From assembly GCA_019634625.1 (NCBI GenBank), contig JAHCBA010000004.1, positions 1 to 64,000 on the forward strand: a stretch of 64,000 nucleotides of DNA, given 5' to 3'. Position 1 is the first letter of the stretch. Each line of letters starts with the position of its first letter. Position numbers and translations under genes: made by a program. Shown piece by piece: positions 20,249-29,745 of this stretch. Origin of the DNA: Verrucomicrobiia bacterium. Lineage in GTDB: Bacteria; Verrucomicrobiota; Verrucomicrobiia; Limisphaerales; CAIMTB01. Under the pieces are notes generated by a model. That model did no database searches. It was given only the letters and a program-made list of their open reading frames with translations, and was not told the origin of the DNA.

Positions 20249-21728
20249 GACCCTCCTTCGACCGTCGCACGCCACGCATCGGCAATCCGGGTTCCTCCGG
20301 ACTCGGAATCCGCCGCCCGTGCGGATCGGTGGCCGCATAGTCCAGCCGCCGCTCCAATTGCCGCACCACGTCCTCCCCCAGCACATGCTCGATCTCTTCC
20401 GCATCCTCGTGCACATGGTCCGGCGCAATCTGCGCCGCATGGGTCAGATACAGCTCCCAGAGCCTGTGATTCCGTACCACCTCCGCCGCACGCTGCATCC
20501 CCGCCTCCGTCAACCGGAACCGCTCCCCACCCCCTTCCACCGTCGCCAATCCGTGCCGTGCCAGGCTCCGCACCCGCGCCATCGCATCCTCCAGCGTTTC
20601 CCGCCGCTTTTCCGCCAGCTCCCGAAGCGTCACCGTCTCCCCGCGAAATCCCCGGCCCTCCAGCACATGATAGGCCGCCTTCAATGCGTTCTCCCGCGTG
20701 GCGCGCCGCGTCGCCGCCCGGTGCCGCAACGCCCGTGGCACCACCCCGTGCCGCGATGCAAACAGGAACGCCCCCCCAAACCCCGCGCTCGCCATCAACA
20801 CAATCGTCGGCCCCGTCGGTAAATCCCCCCCAATAAATGAAACAAAACACCCTCCCACCCCCGCCCCCATCCCCAGCAGGGCCGACCACCCCAGCATCCG
20901 GTGAAACCGGTCCGTCAACAGATACGCCGTCGCCGCCGGCGTCACCAGCATCGCCGCCACCAGCACCACGCCCACCGCCTGCAACGCGCTGACCACCGCA
21001 AACGACACCAGCAGCATCAGCCCGTGATGCGCCCATGGCGCCGGAAATCCCGCCGACCGCGCAAACGCCGCATCGAAGCTCGTCACCAGAAGCTCCTTGT
21101 AAAACAGCGCGATCAACCCTCCGGTCGCCACCGTCACCGCCCCCATCAACCACAAATCCTCCGTCCCGATCGCCGCCGCCTGCCCAAACAGAAACGTGTC
21201 GATCCCGCTCTTGTTCCCCGTCGGCAGCCTCTGGATCATCGTCATCAGACAAATCCCCACCGCGTAGAACCCCGCCAGCACCATCCCCAGCGCCGCATCC
21301 TCCTTCAATCGCGTCGTCCGCCGGATCCACCCGACCGTCATCGTCCCCAGCATGCCCGCCCCCACCGCCCCCACGAAAATCGCCCACGGATCCTTGGTCT
21401 GATTCCACAGGAACCCCGCCGCCACCCCCGGCAGAACCGCGTGCGACAACGTGTCCCCCACCAGCGCCAGCTTGCGCACCACCAGGAACGCCCCCAGCAA
21501 CCCGCACGAAATCCCCAGCAGCACCGACCCCGCCACCGCGTACCGCACCGCCGGATCCCGCAAACTCACAAATCGTACCGCCTGCTCCCACCGTCCCGCC
21601 AGCTCTCCTCCCTCCCCTCCCATTCCCCCAACCGTCGCCGCGTCGCACGCAACGCCGGCCGCCAGGGTCAATGCCAGGCCCATCCCGACCCACCCCCAAC
21701 CCCCACCCCATGCGACACGCGCCCTCAT
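20241..21728 (-). CDS. Metal-ion ABC transporter permease fused to a DtxR/MntR-type repressor domain
   Basis: The product is 495 residues. An N-terminal signal-like helix and the ABC-3 permease occupy about residues 50-330 ([57 protein letters not shown]). The C-terminal 150 residues, after a basic linker [19 protein letters not shown], read as a winged-helix iron/manganese-dependent repressor. They contain a [20 protein letters not shown] recognition segment, a wing with [13 protein letters not shown], and a metal/dimerisation segment with [10 protein letters not shown] and [13 protein letters not shown], including the His/Glu ligands of MntR. The gene is ATGA-coupled to the ATPase gene and overlaps the next permease. 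A separate MntR gene would normally do this job; none is seen in the window. Confidence 0.9.
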   Translation of the reverse strand: MRARVAWGGGWGWVGMGLALTLAAGVACDAATVGGMGGEGGELAGRWEQAVRFVSLRDPAVRYAVAGSVLLGISCGLLGAFLVVRKLALVGDTLSHAVLPGVAAGFLWNQTKDPWAIFVGAVGAGMLGTMTVGWIRRTTRLKEDAALGMVLAGFYAVGICLMTMIQRLPTGNKSGIDTFLFGQAAAIGTEDLWLMGAVTVATGGLIALFYKELLVTSFDAAFARSAGFPAPWAHHGLMLLVSFAVVSALQAVGVVLVAAMLVTPAATAYLLTDRFHRMLGWSALLGMGAGVGGCFVSFIGGDLPTGPTIVLMASAGFGGAFLFASRHGVVPRALRHRAATRRATRENALKAAYHVLEGRGFRGETVTLRELAEKRRETLEDAMARVRSLARHGLATVEGGGERFRLTEAGMQRAAEVVRNHRLWELYLTHAAQIAPDHVHEDAEEIEHVLGEDVVRQLERRLDYAATDPHGRRIPSPEEPGLPMRGVRRSKEGHE

Positions 21729-22510
21729 CGCTGCACCCGAACGGCCTCGGCCACTTCGCTCAGAATCGTCAGGCGCCCGCCGTACGTCTTCTGCAGCAGT
21801 TCGTACCGGAAAACCTCGTCCGTCGGCCCATAGGCCACCAACCGCATGTTCAGCAGCAGCAGCCGGTCAAAGTAGTTCCGCGCCGTCGGCAGATCGTGAT
21901 GCACCACCAGAATCGTCTTCCCGCGGTCCCGTAACTCATGCAGCAGCGCCATGATCGCCGACTCCGTCGCCGCATCCACCCCCGCGAACGGCTCGTCCAT
22001 GAAATACACGTCGCTCTCCTGCGCCAGCGCCCGCGCCAGAAACACCCGCTGCTGCTGGCCCCCGCTCAGGTTCGAGATCTGCCGGTTCGCCAATGTCAGC
22101 ATCCCCACCTTCTCCAGACTCGCCCGCGCAATCTCACGGTCCGCCCGACCCGGACGCCGGAACAACCCCAGCCTCCCGTACCGCCCCATCAGCACCACAT
22201 CCAACACGCTCACCGGAAAATCCCAGTCCACCGATTCCCGCTGCGGCACATACCCCACCCGGCCCCTCGCCTCCGACATCGGCTCGCCAAACAGCTTCAC
22301 CCAGCCGCTCGCCGCCGGCACCACCCCCATGCACGCCTTGATCAACGTCGATTTCCCCGCCCCGTTCGGCCCGATAATCCCCACCAACCTCCCCGCCTCC
22401 ACCGCCACATCAATCCCCCACAGCACGGGCCGCCCCTGGTACGCCACCGTCAGATCGTGGATCTCCAGCGCCGGCGTCACGCCTCTCCCCCCTGCCTCGC
22501 CTGCACTCAC
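21725..22510 (-). CDS. Metal-ion ABC transporter ATP-binding protein
   Basis: The product is 261 residues of the ZnuC/MntA-type ATPase group. Walker [10 protein letters not shown] is at 47-55, the signature is [15 protein letters not shown], Walker B is [13 protein letters not shown], and the switch histidine is in VVHHDL. It energises import through the two permeases encoded directly downstream; the stop overlaps the next start as ATGA. The gap to the upstream binding-protein gene is 37 bases, so one transcript is likely. Confidence 0.94.
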   Translation of the reverse strand: MSAGEAGGRGVTPALEIHDLTVAYQGRPVLWGIDVAVEAGRLVGIIGPNGAGKSTLIKACMGVVPAASGWVKLFGEPMSEARGRVGYVPQRESVDWDFPVSVLDVVLMGRYGRLGLFRRPGRADREIARASLEKVGMLTLANRQISNLSGGQQQRVFLARALAQESDVYFMDEPFAGVDAATESAIMALLHELRDRGKTILVVHHDLPTARNYFDRLLLLNMRLVAYGPTDEVFRYELLQKTYGGRLTILSEVAEAVRVQR

Positions 22511-22547
22511 CTGCCCTTTCCTCCCATGACACGTCGTTCCCGGCGTT

Positions 22548-23483
22548 TCACCGCAACCCCTCCACCACGGTATCCACGTTGTACCGCATCATCCCCAGAT
22601 AGGTGCCCACATCCACCCGCTCCTTCCCCGCCATCCGCATCTCCCCCGGCGCCCCCAGCGCGTCCGAATACAACTCACCCCCGATCCGTACCCCCGCATC
22701 GCGGCTGATCCGCTCCACCGCCGCCGGAGAAACGCTGCTCTCCACAAACATCGCCTTCAACCCGCGCCTCTTCACCAGGTCCACCAACCGCGTGATGTCC
22801 GACAAACTCGCCTCCGTCACCGTCGAAATCCCCTGCACCCCCACCACGTCCAGCCCGAACGCCCGCCCAAAATACCCGAAGGCATCGTGACTGGTGATCA
22901 ACACCCGCTGCCGCTCCGGTATCTCCGCCACCCGCCCCCGCGCCCACTCGCGCAACGCCTCCAACCCCTCCCGGTATCGCGCCGCCCGCTCGCCGTACTC
23001 CCGCGCCCCCTCCGGATCCGCCTCCGTCAATCCCCGCGCCACCGCCTCCGCCGCCCTCGCCCACAACGCCGGATCCCCCCACACATGCGGATCCCATGCC
23101 CCACCCGCATCCCCCGCCCGCAATCGCTCCGCCTCCGGCACCGCCTCAGCCACCCCAACCACAATCCGCCCGCGCCCCCGCATCCTCCGCAGCATCTCCT
23201 CCATCCGCCCTTCCAGATGCAGCCCCGAATAGAAGATCACCCGCGCCCGGCTCAGCCGCCCCATGTCCCGCGCCGACGCCTTGTACAGGTGCGGATCCAC
23301 CCCCGGCCCCATCAACCCCTCCACCACCACCCGCTCCCCTCCGATCTCCCGCACCAGATCCGCCACCAGCGTCGTCGTCGCCAGCGCCGCCAGCCGCCCC
23401 TCCGCCTTCGCTCCCATGCCCCCCGCCCCCACGACCACCCACCCCGCCACTCCCATCCACCCAAGTACCGTTCGCAATCGCAT
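22548..23483 (-). CDS. Metal-ion ABC transporter substrate-binding protein
   Basis: The product is 311 residues. A signal peptide is visible ([20 protein letters not shown]). The body is the ZnuA/MntC/SitA cluster-9 fold: [36 protein letters not shown] with the first metal His, [11 protein letters not shown] with the second, and [15 protein letters not shown] with the third. No His-rich loop typical of zinc ZnuA is present, and a D-rich Mn/Fe-type site is possible, so manganese is somewhat favoured. ATG 23483 has a good ribosome site (GGAGAG) and begins the signal peptide. It is the first gene of the operon, downstream of the palindrome at 23588-23601. Confidence 0.92.
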   Translation of the reverse strand: MRLRTVLGWMGVAGWVVVGAGGMGAKAEGRLAALATTTLVADLVREIGGERVVVEGLMGPGVDPHLYKASARDMGRLSRARVIFYSGLHLEGRMEEMLRRMRGRGRIVVGVAEAVPEAERLRAGDAGGAWDPHVWGDPALWARAAEAVARGLTEADPEGAREYGERAARYREGLEALREWARGRVAEIPERQRVLITSHDAFGYFGRAFGLDVVGVQGISTVTEASLSDITRLVDLVKRRGLKAMFVESSVSPAAVERISRDAGVRIGGELYSDALGAPGEMRMAGKERVDVGTYLGMMRYNVDTVVEGLR

Positions 23484-23587
23484 ACGCTCTCCTTCATCGA
23501 CGCCCCCGGCAGTGGCCCAACACCCCTGCAAACCGGGCGCCATCGCATCGCACCCTAGGCAACCCGCCCCCTGCCGCAAGCCCGAAT

Positions 23588-23601
23588 TTAGCCAAGGCTA
23601 A
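23588..23601 (-). promoter_or_regulatory. Candidate DtxR/MntR-family operator upstream of metal-transport operon
   Basis: The inverted repeat TTAGCC-AA-GGCTAA stands in an AT-rich context (AATTTAGCC...GGCTAATTTTTT) about 105 bases ahead of the binding-protein start. The six-base arms are exact. TTAG/CTAA-ended palindromes with a GC core are typical of DtxR/MntR/IdeR-family operators. The fused repressor domain encoded by the operon's third gene is the obvious candidate to bind it. Confidence 0.6.
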
Positions 23602-23666
23602 TTTTTTGAGCCTGGGCTCCCTTCGGGGACCCGCGCGAATCGTAAATCGCAAATCCCACCCCCCCC

Positions 23667-24668
23667 TCAGCCCGCCCCCCCTTCCGCACCCAACCCCGCG
23701 TGCGTGCCCGCCAGCCGTTCCACCACCTCCTCGTTCACCGTCACCCCCGCCGCCCCCAGCGCCAGAACCGCCGCCCCCAGCAACGGCGCCAGCCGCATCG
23801 GCTCGGTCCGCACCGGCACCTCCGCGTGCATCGCCCGCAACAGGCTTTCGCGCACCATGTCATTCAAGCGCACCACCGACCCGTTCAACCACACCGGCAC
23901 CGGCCGGAGACCCAGCCCCACCAACCGCACCGCCGCCAGTCCCTGACGCGCCAGCTCCCGCCCCGCCCGTTGTCCGATGTCCGCCCACACCGGATCCCCG
24001 GGATCCGCATGCTGCGACACAAACCCCGCCAATGCCGCAAACCGGTCCTTCGAGTACTTCGGCTGATACACGATCGGCACGATGTCGGTGAGCGCCTTCA
24101 CATTGAACCACTGCAGCACCACCTCCAGCAGGCACGTCGCCGGACCCGTCCCCTCCAGCGCACGGATCGCCGCCCGGATGCACTCGCGCCCGATCCAGTA
24201 CGCCCCGCCCTCGTCCCCCAGCAAATGGCCCCACGCCCCCACCTGGGCAAACTCGCCCCGCTCGTTCCGCGCCAGGAAACTCGACCCCGTCCCCCCCACC
24301 ACCAGCAGCCCCGGCCGGCCCAACCCCGCCGCATGAAACGACGCCATCACATCGCTCACCAACCGCGTCGTCTCCAGATCCAGAATCCCCCGGCACAACG
24401 CCTCCCGGTCCTTCGCGCTCCCCTCCGAAAACAGCGCCGCGCTCCCGATCACCGCCTGACAAATCCGGTTCCCCAGCGGCAACGACGTCTCCAGCGTTCG
24501 CACCAACTGGGTCAGACTCCGCCGCGCCTCCTGCAAGGTCGTCCCGAAGAAGTTCAACGACCCCGCCTTGGCGGTCGCCAGCGCCCGCCCGGACAAATCC
24601 ACCGCCACCCCAAAACTGTACGTCGCCCCCCCGTCGATCCCCACCACCACCGGAACGGATTCCACCAT
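23667..24668 (-). CDS. BadF/BadG-type ATPase, N-acetylglucosamine-kinase-like
   Basis: The product is 333 residues with an actin-like kinase fold. Phosphate-1 motif GIDGGAT is at 10-16 (with SFGVAVDLSG after it), a VSDVMASFHAAG segment follows, then the phosphate-2 motif VVGGTGSSFLAR, and WGHLLGDEGGAYWIGRE, which is diagnostic of the eukaryote-type GlcNAc kinase/BadF group. It probably phosphorylates an amino sugar recycled from peptidoglycan or glycans. It precedes the metal-transport operon on the same strand with a 183-base gap containing the operator, so it is likely a separate unit. It is divergent from the dynamin-like gene. Confidence 0.85.
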   Translation of the reverse strand: MVESVPVVVGIDGGATYSFGVAVDLSGRALATAKAGSLNFFGTTLQEARRSLTQLVRTLETSLPLGNRICQAVIGSAALFSEGSAKDREALCRGILDLETTRLVSDVMASFHAAGLGRPGLLVVGGTGSSFLARNERGEFAQVGAWGHLLGDEGGAYWIGRECIRAAIRALEGTGPATCLLEVVLQWFNVKALTDIVPIVYQPKYSKDRFAALAGFVSQHADPGDPVWADIGQRAGRELARQGLAAVRLVGLGLRPVPVWLNGSVVRLNDMVRESLLRAMHAEVPVRTEPMRLAPLLGAAVLALGAAGVTVNEEVVERLAGTHAGLGAEGGAG

Positions 24669-24806
24669 GCCCCATCCTCCGAACCCGCCGCCCCCGGCGC
24701 GAGACGAAATCCGCGCTCACCCCACACACCCCACCCCAACATCCCCCTGTCCCCATCATTGCCACGAACGCCCGACAACTTTAGCGTCCCCCCCCAAGGA
24801 ACCGGT

Positions 24807-26276
24807 ATGAGCAACCTCGCGCAGCGCGCCGCGGAACTTCACGAGCGCATCCTCCAACCCCTGGCTGAACGGCTGGCCTTCGAAAACAATCGCGGCCTCG
24901 CCGCCTCGCCGGGTACCCCCGTCGTCCTCTTCCTCGGCAACCATTCCTCCGGCAAATCCTCCTTCATCAACTACCTCCTCGGCCAGCAGGTCCAGGCCAC
25001 CGGACTCGCCCCCACCGACGACGGCTTCACCGTCCTCACCTGGGGCCTCCAGTCCGCCACCTCCGACGGCCTCACCGTCACCACCCATCCCCACCTCGGC
25101 TTCGACGACCTCGCCCATCTCGGCCCCGCTTTCACCTCCAAGCTCCGACTCAAAACCGTCCCCCACGACCTCCTCAACACCGTCACACTGGTGGACAGCC
25201 CCGGCATGATCGATGCCATCGGCGCCGCCAACACCCGCGGCTACGACTTCCCCGCCGCCGTCCGCGTCTTCGCCGAACGCGCCGACCTCATCCTCTTCTT
25301 CTTCGACCCCGACAAGCCCGGCACCACCGCCGAATCCATCTTCGTCCTCACCCAGACCCTCGCCGGACTCGGCTACAAGCTCATCCTCGTCCTCAACAAG
25401 GTCGATCGCTTCGCCAGCTTCCGCGACTTCGCCCGCACCTACGGCACCCTCTGCTGGAACCTCGCCAAGGCGATCACCACCAAGGACATCCCCCACATCG
25501 GCACCTGCTATCTCCCCTCCGGCACCGTCGCCCCCGATCCCCACGCCGGCAGCATCCCCCTCGACGACTTCGATGCCTCGCGCGACGAGATCCTCTCCGA
25601 AATCCAGCGCACCCCCGGACGCCGCATCGACAATCTCATCACCGAACTCCTCCAGCGCAGCAGCGAACTCCTCCTCCACACCCGCATCTGCCGCGAAGTC
25701 GGACGCGAATACCGCCGCCTCCGCCTCCAATGGTTCGGCGCCCTGATCCTCACCACCGCCCTCGCCGCCGTCGCCGCCTGGTTCGCCTGGCCCAACGCCA
25801 CCCTCTCCACCCGCGGATGGGTCGTCGGCATCGGCGTCGCCGCCATCGGCGCCGCCTGGTGGCTCGGTCGCTGGCAGGCCCGCAACTTCACCCGGCGCCG
25901 CCTCCACCAGACCCTCCTCGACGAAGCCTTCGCCCAGGCCTGCGAAACCGAACTCGCCCTCCGCGACCGCGCCGATCTCCGCGCCCTCTGGGCCGGCATC
26001 CGCGACCGCACCGCCCGCGCCATCGCCCTCATGGGCCCCGGCCGACTCGCCCTCGCCTTCGACCTCGGACGTCAGATCGCCCGCCTCGAAAAACTCGTCA
26101 CCCGCGAAATCCCCGCCCTTCGCCGCGACCCCGGCAGCCGCCAGCCCGAACTGGTCCTCGGCTCCAATCACGCCCCCGCCACCGCACCCGCCGCACCCGC
26201 CGCGCCCTCCACCACTCCCGATCCCGCCGGTCAACCCGCCCCAGCCTCCACACCCGAATCCGTCTCCCGCACCTGA
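24807..26276 (+). CDS. Dynamin/EHD-like GTPase
   Basis: The product is 489 residues. G1 is GNHSSGKSS at 44-52, G2-like threonine is in GLAPTDDGFTVL, G3 is DSPGM near 130-134, and G4 is NKVD near 196-199. GNHSSGKSSFINYLLG with TDDGFT is the EHD/dynamin-related pattern rather than a Ras-type pattern. Two hydrophobic segments follow (LILTTALAAVAAWFAWP and VVGIGVAAIGAAWWLG), giving membrane attachment, then a coiled helical tail and an Ala/Pro-rich end. Bacterial relatives remodel or protect membranes. AAGGA at 24796-24800 places the ATG at 24807; the upstream open frame is a shadow of the kinase gene. Confidence 0.87.
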   Translation: MSNLAQRAAELHERILQPLAERLAFENNRGLAASPGTPVVLFLGNHSSGKSSFINYLLGQQVQATGLAPTDDGFTVLTWGLQSATSDGLTVTTHPHLGFDDLAHLGPAFTSKLRLKTVPHDLLNTVTLVDSPGMIDAIGAANTRGYDFPAAVRVFAERADLILFFFDPDKPGTTAESIFVLTQTLAGLGYKLILVLNKVDRFASFRDFARTYGTLCWNLAKAITTKDIPHIGTCYLPSGTVAPDPHAGSIPLDDFDASRDEILSEIQRTPGRRIDNLITELLQRSSELLLHTRICREVGREYRRLRLQWFGALILTTALAAVAAWFAWPNATLSTRGWVVGIGVAAIGAAWWLGRWQARNFTRRRLHQTLLDEAFAQACETELALRDRADLRALWAGIRDRTARAIALMGPGRLALAFDLGRQIARLEKLVTREIPALRRDPGSRQPELVLGSNHAPATAPAAPAAPSTTPDPAGQPAPASTPESVSRT

Positions 26277-26310
26277 CCCGGCCCCAACCTCCCGGCCCTC
26301 ACTCCGCAAC

Positions 26311-26351
26311 GCAAAAAGCCCCGAACGCACTTCGCGTCCGGGGCCTTTTGC
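26311..26351. terminator. Bidirectional terminator
   Basis: An 18-base stem (arms 26311-26328 and 26334-26351, two mismatches) with a five-base loop and A/T-rich ends lies between the convergent dynamin-like and TPR genes. Confidence 0.8.
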
Positions 26352-26353
26352 TC

Positions 26354-26395
26354 CCAACCAACAACCGACAACCAACAACCAACAACCAACGACCA
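26354..26395. repeat. 7-bp tandem tract (ACAACCA-type, 6 units)
   Basis: Six units, CCAACCA, ACAACCG, three ACAACCA and ACGACCA, follow directly after the terminator. A related CAACC-rich stretch appears inside the Wzt coding sequence near 52950. Confidence 0.8.
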
Positions 26396-26423
26396 ACCAC
26401 TCGCCATTCCCGATTCGCCTCCC

Positions 26424-28094
26424 TCACAACCCCAACATCCGTCGCTCCTCCGGCAGGAACTGACCCGTCGCCGCCTTCTCCCGATACCGCCTCGCCTCAT
26501 CCGCCCGCCCGTTCGCCTGCAACACCAGCGCGTAATACCCCGCAATCGACGGCTGCTCCAACTGCTCCGCGCTCAGCGTCCCCATCACCCGCAGCGCCTC
26601 CTCATGCTTCTGCTGCATGTGCAGCGAAAACGCATAGGTCGAGACATACGTCGCATTCGTCGGCCCGCCCTCGTACACCTGACGCGCCAGGTCGTGCGGA
26701 CGCAACTCGCCCGCATCCAGCAGCAACGCCGTCATCGCCAGGTTGTTCCTGATCGTCAGATCCTCCGGATTCGCACTCAACTGCGTCCCGAACAGCGACA
26801 TCAACGACCGCGTCCGCCCCTCGGCAAACAGATTCTGCATCAGCATATCCGCCGCCCATTTCTCCCCCGGATACCGGTTCACCATCGCCGTCAGAATCTC
26901 CCGCATCTCATCCGCCCACCGCCACCGCGCCACCGTCTGCAATAGCATGTTCAACGCCCCACGATCCATCCCCGTACCCCGCATCGTCAGCCCCCACTCG
27001 ATCTCCGCCGCTCCCGACATTCCCTGGTTCCGCATCGCCAGAGTCCGGAACGCATGCCGCAGAAACTCCAGCGCCCCCCAGTTCTGCCCCTCCAACGATG
27101 CCTGCAACCCCGCCCAATCCTGCACCGCCACCTGCAAGTCCGACGTCATCAGCGCCACCCCCGCATTGGTCTGATACTCGTCCGGCAACGTCCCGATCCA
27201 CTCCAGCGTCGGACGCGGCGGCACCTTCGTCATCTGCCACAGAATCATCTGGTTCACCGTCCCTACCGAATTCGTCGCCAGCGCCCGCGCCGACATCAGC
27301 TCCTCGACGAAGTTCGTTCCCCGCGTCAACCCGATCACATCCAGCCGCAGCAACCGGTCACTGAACGCCACCTCGGGCTCCGCGATCATCCGCTCCGCCA
27401 GTGTCACCGCCCGGTTCGTCTCCCCCGTCCGCATCGCATGCCCGATCAACTCCCGGTACACCCGGCACCGGAACGCCGAATTCGTGGACGACGCCACCAA
27501 CCCCTCGAGCGACTCCCGGGCCTCGACCCACCGCGTCTCGTTCGTCCCCTGCATCCGCACCACCGCCAGGTTCAACCGGACGAAATCGTTCCCCGGCTCC
27601 ATCCGCGCCGCCTCCGAAAAATACTGTTCCGCCTCCGCAAACTGACCCAGCACCGACGCCACCCCGCCCGCCACGTTCTGGTACTCCGACGTCCGCCTCC
27701 CCGCCTCGCTCACCCCCGCCAGCGCATTCGTCGCCGTCATCGTGTCCCGGAACGAAATCGCCGTCTGCGCCAGCGCCAGCCGGTCCTCGATCGAGTTCGG
27801 CGCCAGATCCACCACCCGCTGACGCCACACCAGCGCCGACGGAGACCGTTCCCGCTCCATCATTCCCGCCATCAACCGCACCGCCTCGACATCCGTCGGT
27901 TTCGCCCGGATGGCCCGCTGCAGACTGATCATCGCCTTCCGCTCCTGACCCTCCTCCAGGAACGCCTTCGCCTGCGTGACGAACCGCTGCTGGCGCCACG
28001 ACTTGTATCCCCGATACCCCCCGTACGCCATCCCCGCCAGCAACGCGCACCCCACCAGACAAATCACCAGAATCCGAACCCACTTCGATTTCAT
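26424..28094 (-). CDS. Membrane-anchored TPR protein
   Basis: The product is 556 residues. A single N-terminal membrane helix is present (ILVICLVGCALLAGMAYGG), then helical tetratricopeptide-type repeats throughout (for example KAFLEEGQERKAMISLQRA, YFSEAARMEPGNDFVRLNLA, AFSLHMQQKHEEALRVMG). TPR proteins act as scaffolds; ones like this often accompany exopolysaccharide and PEP-CTERM genes, and a PEP-CTERM gene lies divergently 360 bases away. No catalytic motif is visible. It may tether a secretion or glycan complex, but this is inference. Confidence 0.85.
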   Translation of the reverse strand: MKSKWVRILVICLVGCALLAGMAYGGYRGYKSWRQQRFVTQAKAFLEEGQERKAMISLQRAIRAKPTDVEAVRLMAGMMERERSPSALVWRQRVVDLAPNSIEDRLALAQTAISFRDTMTATNALAGVSEAGRRTSEYQNVAGGVASVLGQFAEAEQYFSEAARMEPGNDFVRLNLAVVRMQGTNETRWVEARESLEGLVASSTNSAFRCRVYRELIGHAMRTGETNRAVTLAERMIAEPEVAFSDRLLRLDVIGLTRGTNFVEELMSARALATNSVGTVNQMILWQMTKVPPRPTLEWIGTLPDEYQTNAGVALMTSDLQVAVQDWAGLQASLEGQNWGALEFLRHAFRTLAMRNQGMSGAAEIEWGLTMRGTGMDRGALNMLLQTVARWRWADEMREILTAMVNRYPGEKWAADMLMQNLFAEGRTRSLMSLFGTQLSANPEDLTIRNNLAMTALLLDAGELRPHDLARQVYEGGPTNATYVSTYAFSLHMQQKHEEALRVMGTLSAEQLEQPSIAGYYALVLQANGRADEARRYREKAATGQFLPEERRMLGL

Positions 28095-28453
28095 ATTGCT
28101 TAAGTCTTGCCAACCCTAACCAACCGCCCCTGCAAAGCCAACCCCGCTTGAGCAAGGAGCTGCACCTCGAGGATCCACCAAAAGGCAGGTTTTGCGGCGG
28201 AACCCCAGAACGCAGAGGAAAGCCCGGAAAAACACCCCGATGCCCGATCTCTGGATGGATGCTCCGCAAAGGCCATTCCGCAGGCCATATCTCGGATCTT
28301 GCGAAGCCAGAGCGCCCTGGCATGTCCCAAAAGTGGCCCCGTTTAGCGTTGCCCTCGCGTACTGAATTTGACGTAAATCAATTGGCTAGCCGAATTGCCT
28401 CGCATTAGGTTCGCCGCCCATCGAATCAAACCAAGTCAAAGCACCAATCCCGC
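28095..28453. other. Divergent intergenic region, no gene recognised
   Basis: This 359-base gap separates the TPR and PEP-CTERM genes and should hold both promoters. No clear sigma-70 promoter stands out. A TTGGC...ATTGCC pair at 28383-28399 resembles a sigma-54 site, but the GG-to-GC spacing is one base too long. A perfect GGCTAGCC palindrome sits inside it. Confidence 0.45.
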
Positions 28454-29167
28454 ATGCAAATTCCACAACAAAAACTCTTTAAGTCGCCGCTTGTTCTCGC
28501 GGCGATTGCCAGCTTGGCCGCGTGCCAGGTCGCCAGCGCAGCGTTAAGCGTAACGGCATCCGTAGGGGGAGGTCCCCTTCCCAACACCGCAAAGCTGACT
28601 TTCGACGGTCTGCCGCTGGGCAGTGGTGGCGGGTACGCAGGCGCGGGCGTCACCGTGTCGTTCACACCCAACGCTCAGGTGGTTTCCGGATCTGTTGAGA
28701 ACCAATATGCGCAGCCCTACTTTTCCGGACTCAATGACGTTGGCTTCGGAAATGCCGCTGCCGGGCCGGATGGAACCAGGTATCTGACCACCGGTAGAAC
28801 GGGAGACAATGGTTCCATCACCTTCACCTTCGACAAGGACCATACATATCTCGGGCTCGTCTGGGGGTCGACCGATGACTACAATACCCTGACGTTCTAT
28901 GATTCCGCAAATAATGTAATTGGTTCTGTAATTCCAGGAACCACCACGGGGATGCCAAATGCCGGAGGAGCACAGGGCATTAACGGCACTTACTACGTCA
29001 ATATCACGTCGGATACGGCATTCAGAAAGGTTGTTGCCACGAGCGGCGAGTTTGCATTCGAGATGGACAATTTTGCAGTCGTTCCCGAGCCCTCGACCTA
29101 CATCGCGGGCGGCTTGGCGCTCCTTCCCTTGCTGCTCGGGCTTCGATCCCGCCTCGCGAAGAAGTAG
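28454..29167 (+). CDS. PEP-CTERM sorting-signal protein
   Basis: The product is 237 residues. The N-terminus is a signal peptide (LVLAAIASLAACQVASA). The C-terminus shows the full tripartite sorting signal: VPEPST at 210-215, a hydrophobic helix IAGGLALLPLLLGL, and a basic tail RSRLAKK. Such proteins are cut and transferred to the surface by an exosortase; none is encoded in this window. The middle is a beta-rich jelly-roll-like domain (FDGLPLGSGGGY, GSITFTFDKDHTYLGLVWGS) with no catalytic motif. A terminator follows at 29229-29257. Together with the polysaccharide cluster it suggests an EPS/PEP-CTERM system. Confidence 0.92.
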   Translation: MQIPQQKLFKSPLVLAAIASLAACQVASAALSVTASVGGGPLPNTAKLTFDGLPLGSGGGYAGAGVTVSFTPNAQVVSGSVENQYAQPYFSGLNDVGFGNAAAGPDGTRYLTTGRTGDNGSITFTFDKDHTYLGLVWGSTDDYNTLTFYDSANNVIGSVIPGTTTGMPNAGGAQGINGTYYVNITSDTAFRKVVATSGEFAFEMDNFAVVPEPSTYIAGGLALLPLLLGLRSRLAKK

Positions 29168-29228
29168 CCTCGGTCCCTTCATCGGCTGCCATTGATCGTT
29201 GTTTTCCCTTCGATAGGGCAGCAAGCAC

Positions 29229-29257
29229 GGCCCCGAATGCCCTCTGCATTCGGGGCC
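29229..29257 (+). terminator. Rho-independent terminator
   Basis: Perfect 12-base arms (GGCCCCGAATGC and its inverse) enclose a five-base loop and are followed by CTTTCC, about 60 bases after the PEP-CTERM stop. Confidence 0.85.
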
Positions 29258-29312
29258 CTTTCCATTTCCACGATCCCTCGACGGATCCCTTCCCCGTGCC
29301 ATCAATGGGAAG

Positions 29313-29375
29313 CCTGAAACCTGAAACCTGAAACCTGAAACCTGAAACCTGAGACCTGAGACCTGAGACCTGAAG
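29313..29375. repeat. 7-bp tandem tract (CCTGAAA/CCTGAGA, 9 units)
   Basis: Five CCTGAAA, three CCTGAGA and one CCTGAAG lie in one register. The complement (TTTCAGG) matches the GGTTTCA heptads seen elsewhere. Confidence 0.9.
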
Positions 29376-29379
29376 TCAA

Positions 29380-29515
29380 TTTCCGGAGGGACGAGCTCCG
29401 CGAGTCCTCCCCCCATGCGCCATCCCCCTGGTCCCATCCCTTCCCGAGGCACGAGCTCCGCAAGTCCTCACCGCCACATGATGGCCGCTGCGGCCTTTAC
29501 CGTTCTCCCTTCGCG
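29380..29515. repeat. Partial copies of the dispersed GGAGGGACGAGCTCC element
   Basis: CGGAGGGACGAGCTCCGCGAGTCC near 29385 and a second half-copy with GAGGCACGAGCTCCGCAAGTCC near 29440 are followed by CACATGATGGCCGC and CTCCCTTCGCG. The last part recurs at 31380-31425, and both times it abuts a truncated gene. Confidence 0.65.
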
Positions 29516-29745
29516 ACTAGAAGATTCCTCATTCCCGCGATCTTACGCCATGGAATCGACGAATGGAGCTGCCGGAAGGCTGGGTCGATAGCTCGCACCG
29601 CCTCGCCGATAATCATGAGATGATGCACCATCCAGACTTGGGTAAGCTCACTGTGGTCGAAGGCGGCCTTGCCCTTGGCCTGCTCTGTCTCGATCCTATC
29701 GACGGCATCCAGAATGTCCCGCAGCCGGTCTTGGGTCCCTCTCAC
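29497..29745 (-). pseudogene. Truncated HepT-like HEPN protein
   Basis: The product is 82 residues where HepT proteins usually have 110-140. It reads RLRDILDAVDRIETEQAKG, a WMVHHLMIIGEAVRAI core and SSIPWRKIAGMRNLLV, then stops after AKGER. The RNase-like HEPN motif R-x4-6-H should follow RNLLV, but the histidine and tyrosine are lost because the frame runs into the dispersed repeat. The start is a GTG at 29745 overlapping the stop of the MNT gene (GTGA). It is probably inactive. HepT/MntA pairs act as toxin and adenylating antitoxin. Confidence 0.75.

Noticed and set aside
28383-28399. Sigma-54 promoter before the PEP-CTERM gene
   Set aside because: TTGGC and ATTGCC are present, but the GG to GC distance is 13 rather than 12 bases, which sigma-54 rarely tolerates.
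26424-29167. A complete exosortase locus
   Set aside because: A PEP-CTERM substrate and glycan genes are present, but I found no exosortase-like membrane protein with the Cys/Arg/His triad in the window.
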